Shown: positions 57,059-64,000 of the stretch, in pieces
How the letters are laid out: every line of letters starts with the position of its first letter
Numbering within the stretch: position 1 is the first letter of the stretch
Source: Paratinospora sagittata
Taxonomy: Eukaryota > Streptophyta > Magnoliopsida > Ranunculales > Menispermaceae
Direction: 5' to 3'
Length of the DNA stretch: 64,000 nt
Assembly (NCBI GenBank): GCA_035771175.1
Contig: CM069607.1
Location: forward strand, 6,631,501 to 6,695,500
Program-made: the position numbers and the translations under genes
Notes under the pieces: model-generated
Database searches by the model: none
What the model saw: only the letters and a program-made list of their open reading frames with translations
What the model was told of the DNA's origin: nothing

Positions 57059-60000
57059 ATGGGTTGGAATTTTATAGATGAAAACTTAGCCAGAAAACTA
57101 CAACTTTCCATTGTACATTTATCTGTCGTTATGAAGATTTCAACACCAGTAGGAGTAAACATCCCAACAACTGAAAAATGTAGTTGTGACCTTAGAATTA
57201 ATGATAAGCTGATTTCAGCTGAATTGATACTCTTACCCATTAATGATTATGATGTGATCTTGGGAATGGATTGGTTATCTGAGTACCAAGCCCAGATCGA
57301 TTGCCTTCGAAAGAAAATTATTTTGCGGTTACCTTCGGGAGAGTTGTTGAAAATCTATGGGGATAGAAACAAAATTCCAAGGAATATCATGTCTGCACTC
57401 CTCGAATCTGTGAATCAAAAAGAGGAATTCAAAACCCTAACAGAAACTGAGCCTCTAAAGACCTTGAGGAATTTAGAAGAGCACTTGGTGGTTAGAGACT
57501 TCCCTGAAGTGTTTCCCAAAGAATTACCAGGATTACCTCCTAAGCGGGAAGTAGAGTTCAAGATAGAACTATACCCTGGAATAAACCCCATAGCCATGTC
57601 ACCCTACAGGATGGCCCCTGGCGAACTAATAGAACTAAGGACCCAGCTTGATGATCTTAGTGCAAAAGAATTTATCCAGCCGAGCGAATCACCCTGGGGA
57701 GCACCAATATTGTTTGTCAAAAAGAAAGATGGGTCGATGAGACTGTGTATTGACTACAAAAAATTAAATCAAGTCACAGTCAAGAACAAGTACCCCCTAC
57801 CCAGAATAGATGATTTGTTCGATCAACTGAAGGGAACAACTTGTTTTTTCAATATCGACCTAAGGTCCGGTTATCACCAACTTAGAATCAAAGAGTTAGA
57901 CATACTGAAGACAACATTCAGGACTAGGTAGGGACACTTTGAATTTAGAGTCATGCCATTTGGACTCACTAATGTACCAGCAACATTTATGGACCTCATG
58001 AATAGGACGTTTAGGCCTCATCTAGACAAATTTGTAGTGGTATTTGTTGATGATATTTTGGTTTATTCGAAGACCAATGAGGAACATCAGGAACACCTTA
58101 CAATAGTTTTGGAAACATTGAGGCGAAATCAATTGTATGCCAAATTTGAGAAATGTGAATTTTGGATGAAGTCAATCAAATTTTTGGGCCATGTAGTGTC
58201 ATCAGAAGGGATATCCGTAGATCCAACAAAAGTTGAAGCAGTAATGAACTGGGAAAAGCCAAAGTCAGTGACAGAAATTAGAAGCTTTTTGGGACTAGCT
58301 GGTTACTATAGAAGATTTATTCTAAATTTTTCGAGACTAGTTGAGTCTATGACAAAGCTAACAAGGAAGGATGCTAAATTTAGTTGGGATGAGAAATGTG
58401 AGAATTCCTTTCAAGAGTTGAAGAGACGATTGACCACAGCCCCAACATTGATCACTCCTGCAAGCGGAGTCGGTTATGTTATTTACACTGATGCTTCTAA
58501 GAATGGTCTTGGCACTGTTTTGATGCAGGAAGGTAAAGTGGTTGCTTATGCTTCTAGGCAACTGAAGACTCATGAACAGAATTACCTGACTCATGATTTA
58601 GAATTGGATGCTATTGTATTCTCCTTGAAGATATGGAGACACTATCTTTATGGTGAGAAATTTAATCTATACTCTGATCATAAGAGTTTGAAGTACATCT
58701 ATACACAAAAGGAGTTAAATTTGAGGCAAAGGAGATGGATGGAATTGTTGAATGATTATGATTTTCAGTTGCATTATCACCCAGGGAAGGCCAACGTAGT
58801 CGCCTATGCTTTAAGTCAAAAATCTTATAAGAACGATGTAGAAAAAGCCCAGATATACCAATTGATTGAAGATTATAATTTGGGCGTACAAAAAGGTGAA
58901 TATCATATTTTTCTTATATACTATGAGCTGCAACCCAGACCTACTACATCAAATTAAGGAAGGTCAAGCTCAGGATAAAAAATTGATAACATGGGTGGTA
59001 GGTGCAAGAGCCAATAATGGAAATACAAATTTCAAGATCGATTCAGAGGGGTTATTGAGATTCAGAGATCGAATTTGTATACCCAGAATTGAGGAAATTA
59101 AAAAGATCTTATTTGATGAGGCACATCAGACTAAATACACTTTACATCTTGGTAGAGATAAGATGTACCAAAATTTGAAGAAAAACTACTGGTGGAAAGG
59201 TATGAAGAGAGATGTGGCCAAATATGTGTCTAAATGCCTTACATGTCAGCAAGTTAAGGCCGAACATAAAAGACCGTCTGGATTGTTACAACCTTTAAAA
59301 ATCCCTGAATGGAAATGGGATAACATAGCAAGGGATTTCGTCGGAGCTCTTCCTAGAAATCAGAAAGGTGAGGATAAGGTTTGGGTAATTGTGGATCGAC
59401 TTACTAAAGTGGCACACATCTTACCTATTAAATCCACAGATCCGATTAGTAAACTGGGCGAGCTGTATGTTAAAGAGATTGTGAAGCTACACGGAGTACC
59501 CAAATCGATAGTGTCAGATAGAGATTCTTTATTCACATCTCAGTTCTGGCAGAGCTTACAGCAGGAATTGGGAACCAAATTAACCATGAGCACCGCTTAT
59601 CATCCTCAGACAGATGGTCAATCCAAAAGGGTTATTCAGATCTTGGAAGACATGTTGAGAGCTTGTGTACTAGATTTCAAGGGAAATTGGAGTAAATACT
59701 TACACCTAGCAGAGTTTGCTTATAACAATAGTTACCAGACAAGTATACAAATGGCTCCATATGAAGCCCTATATGGACGGCCATGTAGGTCACCACTGTG
59801 TTGGGCCGATTGGGAAGATAAGGTACTTACAAGACCTGATATGATAATTGAAATGAACCAAAAAGTGAAGTTGATCCAAAAAAGGCTAGTTACTGCACAG
59901 AGTAAGCGGAAAAGCTACGAAGATAAGAGGCGCCGACCTTTAGAGTTCCAAAAAGGAGATAAGGTATTTCTGAGAATAAGCCCTCAAAAAGGCATCACGA

Positions 60001-60368
60001 GGTTTGGTAAGAAAGGAAAATTATCGCCGCGATTCATCGGTCCGTTCAAGATCAGTGATCGAATTGGCGAGAATGATTACAAACTAAACTTACTAACTAG
60101 TTTATCCGCCATCCACAACGTATTCCATGTGTCGATGTTGCGAAAATATGAACCAGACCCATCCCACACCATCGATTGGAAAGACGTAAAAGTACAAGCT
60201 GATGCCACTTATGAAGAAGGACCTTTAAATATCCTAGATTGGAAAGTTCATAGTTTGAGGAACAAAGACATTCCATTAGTTAAAGTGTTGTGAAGCATCA
60301 TGGAGTTGAAGAAGCCACTTGGGAACCTGAAAGTGAAATGAAGGCCAAATATGCCGACTTATTTTGAA
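57059..60368 (+). pseudogene. Ty3/gypsy chromovirus (Tekay-like) pol pseudogene
   Basis: Gag and the protease DSGAT site are absent; the frame starts in late protease ([19 protein letters not shown]). Reverse transcriptase follows with a stop at 57,929 (FRTR*GHFEF), then MPFGLTN and the catalytic [10 protein letters not shown]. RNase H has [10 protein letters not shown] and DHKSLKYI. A frameshift lies near 58,900-58,930. Integrase (to 60,293) has the HHCC region (HLGRDKMYQNL...CLTCQQVKAEH) and DDE residues ARD and SDRD, but the third acidic residue is Lys (GQSKR, codon 59,625-59,627). A one-base loss near 60,290 breaks the chromodomain, seen in the next frame as HHGVEEATWEPE. It is followed by a polypurine tract and an LTR start at 60,484. 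Inactive. Confidence 0.95.
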
Positions 60369-60470
60369 AGAACACTCTAGGTTTCGAGATACAACTGGTC
60401 AACAGTGGAAAAAGTTTAACATCAACAAGTAAGTGAGCCTCAACTTTAATTTCGGGACGAAATTTCTTTT

Positions 60471-60515
60471 AAGGCGGGAAGAATGTAATCCCCTGAAAAA
60501 AAAAATCTAAAAAAA
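60471..60515 (+). repeat. Polypurine tract and truncated 3' LTR start
   Basis: AAGGCGGGAAGA (60,471-60,482) is a typical polypurine tract. It is followed at 60,484 by TGTAATCCCCTGAAAAAAAAA, the same start as the LTR at 40,807. After about 32 bases the LTR gives way to another gypsy fragment. Confidence 0.8.
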
Positions 60516-60683
60516 TCTTTTCGAAGTTAGCTATCCCACTTACTAAGTTAACCCAGAAGAACGTTCCTTTTGTGTGGACCGATGCCTGTGAAGAAGCTTT
60601 TGCGGAGATGATGAAAAAACTTACTATCGCACCTGTTTTGGTACTTCCAGAACATAGGTAAGAGTTGGTGAATTATACCAATG
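60516..60683 (+). pseudogene. Second gypsy fragment (RT/RNase H junction)
   Basis: One short frame reads FSKLAIPLTKLTQKNVPFVW, TIAPVLVLPE and, after a stop, YTNAS. This is the region between reverse transcriptase and RNase H of a gypsy element, different from the same region at about 58,330-58,490. It is bounded by an LTR start on the left and a copia LTR on the right. Confidence 0.85.
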
Positions 60684-60688
60684 CATCT

Positions 60689-60935
60689 TATTAGAGAGAA
60701 CATATGTATAATGTCCAGAAGGTTCTAGATGATTCTAGTGTAAGTTATAGTTAGTTATAACTGTCTAGGTTGTTGAGTTTGTTACAGGAGAAGTTGTTAC
60801 ATTAATAGCTCATTTTCTTGTATATATATATTGTCTTGTTCTATGATTTTCAATAACAGAACTTCCAACAACTCTACGTTTTTTCTTCTCAATTCAAGTT
60901 GTTTCTCTGTTCTCAATCTGAGAAGCTTGGTTTCA
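60689..60935 (+). repeat. Copia LTR
   Basis: About 247 bases ending GAAGCTTGGTTTCA. The next bases, TATGGTATCAAAGCC (60,936-60,950), match the tRNA-Met primer site TGGTATCA-AGC of Ty1/copia elements. The 5' end (TATTAGAGAGAAC) appears to have lost the usual TG. Confidence 0.7.
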
Positions 60936-60950
60936 TATGGTATCAAAGCC
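60936..60950 (+). other. Primer binding site (initiator tRNA-Met type)
   Basis: TATGGTATCAAAGCC lies directly after the LTR end, one base from the common plant form TGGTATCAGAGCC. Confidence 0.75.
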
Positions 60951-60958
60951 ACACAACG

Positions 60959-62390
60959 ATGAGTTCCTCTACTGCAGAGGCTCTGCCATTACAGAATGTA
61001 GAAATTTTGTATTTTCTTCCTTAGCCATTCCACTAGTAAACGTTACTTTCGGAGTCAAACTTGATCTAAGTAATTATTTGGTTTGGACGGATCAAATGCT
61101 TAGTTTAATATCTACTTATGGTCTTGAGAAGTTTATTGTTGGCTCATTGGCAGAACCTACAAGGTTTCTTGGTACTTCTTCTGTGATAAATCCAAATCGT
61201 GTCATTTGGTCTCGGATCGATGGAGTTTTGAAGAGCTGGTTTTTTGCTTCAGTGTCTGAAAATCTCACAAATCACATAATGAGGAAGAACACTGCATTTG
61301 ATATGTGGCGGTCATTGAAGTAGGTTTATTCTACTTCATCTAAAGCTCGAGTGATGGAAACCAAAGGACAGCTTCAGATGTTTCATAAAGGAGAAAAGTC
61401 GATCAATGATTATGTTGAGCATGCAAAGAAATTATCTGATCAATTGGCAGCCGTAGGAGAGCATGTTCTTGAAAAAGATTTAATCGTGCATATTTTCAAT
61501 GGATTGGGAGTTGATTACAATCCTTGCATTTGTTCTTTAAATATTCGCACTGATAATCTCTCGGTGGAAGAAGTGTATAGCCAATTGTTTTCCTATGAGA
61601 ATCGTCTTGAGCAGCAAAATAAGTTTTTGGATCAGTAGGTGATTCAAGAAAATCTGGTTCGTGCACCTAATCAACGTTTTTCTCCATTCTCTTTTGGTCG
61701 TGGCAGAGGAAAGTCCTTTTTTGGTTCATCTTCTTCCCAATTTGGTTTTACTCCTGGTTCTACAAATCAGTCTAATCAATATGTTTATATTGGTGCTCTC
61801 CAAGCTATTAATCCAAATACTAGTTTTCAAAATCCTATTGCAAACTTTATTGGACAGTTTAATACAAATGGACGAGGTCGTGGTCGTGGTCGTGGTCGTG
61901 GAAGTGGAAAGAATAAGAAACATAATGTTCAATGCCAATTTTGTGGTAAAAATGATCATGTGGCTTCTACTTGTTTCACTCTTCAGAATTTGTTGAATAC
62001 TTCTTCATCTTAACCATCTCAAGCCAATTCTTCTTCTTTTAATACTAGCAACTCACCTGTTGCCTTTCTTCCGTCTGGTTCATCATCTGTTCAAGATGCA
62101 CCTTCCACCTCTTTGATCTTGGATAGTGGAGCTAACAATCACATTACTAATAACATTGCAAATTGTGGCAATCCTATGGTTTATCCTCTTATGGACGATG
62201 TTGTTGTAGTTATTGGAAGCAAACTTCATATATCTCATGTTGGTTCTTCTAGTATTGTTACTTCAGATAGAGTTTTTAATCTAAAAATGGGTTGTATGCT
62301 CCACATTTGCAAGCTAATTTGATATCGGTTCAAAGAGTTTGTTGTGATAATGATGTATATGTCAAATTTCATTCAAATTGTTTCTTTAAT
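60959..62390 (+). pseudogene. Ty1/copia gag-protease pseudogene, truncated
   Basis: A likely start is ATGAGTTCCTCTACTGCAG at 60,959, with a frameshift near 61,005. Gag continues with SNYLVWTDQMLSLI and, after a stop at 61,321, with MFHKGEKSINDYV. A second stop is at 61,636. A Gly-Arg repeat at 61,870-61,905 precedes the zinc knuckle CQFCGKNDHVASTC. The protease site is LILDSGANNHIT (62,113). After another frameshift, LISVQRVCCDNDVYV of the pre-integrase region is seen up to about 62,390. There the sequence switches to an LTR of the Tat-like family. No integrase, RT or 3' LTR remains. Confidence 0.92.
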
Positions 62391-63021
62391 AAATAGGGGC
62401 TCAGATTTCAATTCAATTCAATTTATTCAGATTTAAACGATCAAAATCCTCTACGAGTTCTCTACTAAAGAGTTTCTTTAAATCAAAAGAGTCTCATTGT
62501 TCTTTCATTAAAAGTAAAGAAAGAGTTGTAATCTACAGTCTATAGTGAAGTTTCTTCATTCTGCCCGTGAACGTCGATCTCAAAATTGAACCACGTAAAA
62601 CTTTTATCTCTCTACTTTTTATAGTTATTATCTTTATTTTACCATTTAGTAGTGAAATTATGTATATGTTTCCCAAGAAGTAGTATCGGAACCTTTGAAA
62701 AATTCTTAGTATGCTCTGTGGTTGCGACCTCAGCTGATCTTCCACATCAGAAAGGTTTTTTTCGATACACAACACTATTCACCTACGTGACACTATTCAC
62801 CTACGTGACACTATTCATATATACAACAGTATTTAAGTATATGATATTATTCATGTATACGATATTATTCACAAGAAATAGTGGGAATCAGTATATATCA
62901 ACTATTCACAGCATCCTACTATTCATGTGTGTACCTTGTCAAAGAATTAATGTATTATATCATTATTTAGTTCAATCACCAATTGATTTAATTAGTCGAA
63001 CTCAGTCTTGTCCTTAGTAAC
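62372..63021 (+). repeat. Tat-like LTR, tandem unit 1
   Basis: It begins with copia-derived bases (TTCAAATTGTTTCTTTAAT) fused to AAATAGGGGCTCAG of the LTR and runs to CTTGTCCTTAGTAAC. The next unit begins exactly 650 bases on with the same copia-LTR junction. The ACTATTCAC-type short repeats are more numerous here than in unit 2. Confidence 0.8.
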
Positions 63022-63943
63022 TTCAAATTGTTTCTTTAATAAATAGGGGCTCAGATTTCAATTCAATTCAATTTATTCAGATTTAAACGATCAAAATCCT
63101 CTACGAGTTCTCTACTAAAGAGTTTCTTTAAATCAAGAAAGAGAGTCTCATTGTTCTTTCCTTAAAAGTAAAGAAAGGGTTGTAATCTACAGTCTATAGT
63201 GAAGTTTCTGCATTCTGCCTGTGGACGTCGGTCTCAGAATTGAACGACGTAAAACTTTTATCTCTCTACTCTTTATAGTTATTTTCTTTATTTTATCATT
63301 TAGTAGTGAAATTTTGTATACGTTTCCCAAGTAGTGGTGTCGGAACCTCTGGAAAATTCTTAGTATGCTCTGTGGTTGTGGCCTCAGCTGATCTTCCACA
63401 TCAAAAAGGTCTTTTTCAAGACATAACACTATTCATATATACAACACTATTTAAGTATACGATATTATTCATGTATACAGTACTATTCATAAGAAATAGT
63501 GGGAATCAGTGTATATCAACTATTCACAACATCCTACTATTCATGCATGTACCTTGTCAAAGAATTAATATATTATATCGTTATTCTGTTGAATCAGCAA
63601 TTGATTTAATTAGTCGAACTCAGTCTTGTCCTTAGTAACTTTAAATAGTGAACGGGCGGCAGCATGTTGCTTTAGAAAACTTTGTATTTAAGCAAGTCCA
63701 TTGTGACCCCGCCTCTTAACCTGGGGACTGGTTTGGTTGATTTTATTGAAAGTTGTTCACTCTGTAAAGGTAATACTAGATGTCCAAATAAGGCACGTTA
63801 GTATAGTTGATCCTTATATGCGTCACTAGACACTACAAATCAGGCAGGAATACAACAGACGAAGAAACAACTTGGCAGGTTCCATCTCAGCACGTCCCCT
63901 CCAATTTATTACTATTTGGTGTTAGTCAAATCTTGTACCAACA
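63022..63943 (+). repeat. Tat-like LTR, tandem unit 2, with intact 3' end
   Basis: It repeats unit 1 and continues to the full LTR terminus ACA at 63,943. From about 63,329 it is nearly identical to bases 1-633. It has one ~18-base repeat fewer than copy A (loss of a CACCTACATGACGTTATT unit). Confidence 0.85.
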
Positions 63944-64000
63944 TTTAGCGTCGTCTGTGGGGACGACTGATCAAGTGTGTTGCCCTATCAATCTAAATAA
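63944..64000 (+). mobile_element. Start of another Tat-like element's internal region
   Basis: TTTAGCGTCGTCTGTGGGGACGACTGATCAAG and what follows match 634-690. A second element of the same family therefore runs out of the window. Confidence 0.8.

Overview
The window is plant nuclear DNA, most likely from a eudicot. It is AT-rich, split by spliceosomal introns with GT-AG borders, and packed with plant-type transposable elements: Ty3/gypsy, Ty1/copia, an L1-type LINE, a Helitron, tRNA-derived SINEs and small inverted-repeat elements. The species cannot be read from the sequence. The single-copy content that stands out is a tandem cluster of class II diterpene synthases (copalyl diphosphate synthase, CPS, type), all on the + strand.

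Layout. 1-4.3 kb: an LTR element with long terminal repeats, a start-of-internal site and only antisense coding remnants (Tat-like, non-autonomous). 4.3-5.1 kb: host spacer with a CPS exon-2-like relic. 5.1-9.75 kb: two facing LTRs that form a 300-bp-arm inverted repeat, a 58/46-bp alternating minisatellite and a further gypsy LTR. 9.75-13.5 kb: a decayed LINE on the - strand. 13.5-18.1 kb: two - strand LTR copies, a Tekay-like LTR and a palindromic tandem array. 18-22 kb: spacer with a MITE-like element and a second exon-2-like relic. 22.3-26.8 kb: CPS copy 1, with every visible exon in phase. 27-32 kb: MITE-like copies and a SINE. 32.1-32.5 kb (-): a two-exon secreted cysteine-rich (defensin-like) peptide gene. 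34.6-38.3 kb: CPS copy 2, a pseudogene with a chloroplast-transit-like first exon. 38.3-40.8 kb: CPS copy 3, a partial recent duplicate of copy 1 that is cut by a gypsy LTR at 40,807.

40.8-60.5 kb is best read as one much-rearranged gypsy insertion. Its 5' LTR at 40,807 carries a fragment of a host ribonucleotide reductase small-subunit gene. Its decayed pol lies at 57.1-60.4 kb, and its 3' LTR start is at 60,484 with the same first ~30 bases as the 5' LTR. Between them lie a Helitron Rep-helicase pseudogene, a DUF1985/Ulp1-type gene remnant, more LTRs and an ankyrin/PGG gene remnant. 60.5-62.4 kb holds a second gypsy scrap and a copia gag-protease remnant. 62.4-64 kb is a tandem pair of the same LTR family that opens the window.

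How the genes relate. Only CPS copy 1 and the cysteine-rich peptide gene look potentially functional. Copy 1 would act in plastids, turning geranylgeranyl diphosphate into a bicyclic diphosphate. Its residues at the known catalytic-base positions (LLFSLEG, PHSYP) match specialised normal-type CPSs rather than the gibberellin ent-CPS, so a role in specialised diterpenoid metabolism is inferred. No cytochrome P450 or class I diterpene synthase is visible in the window.
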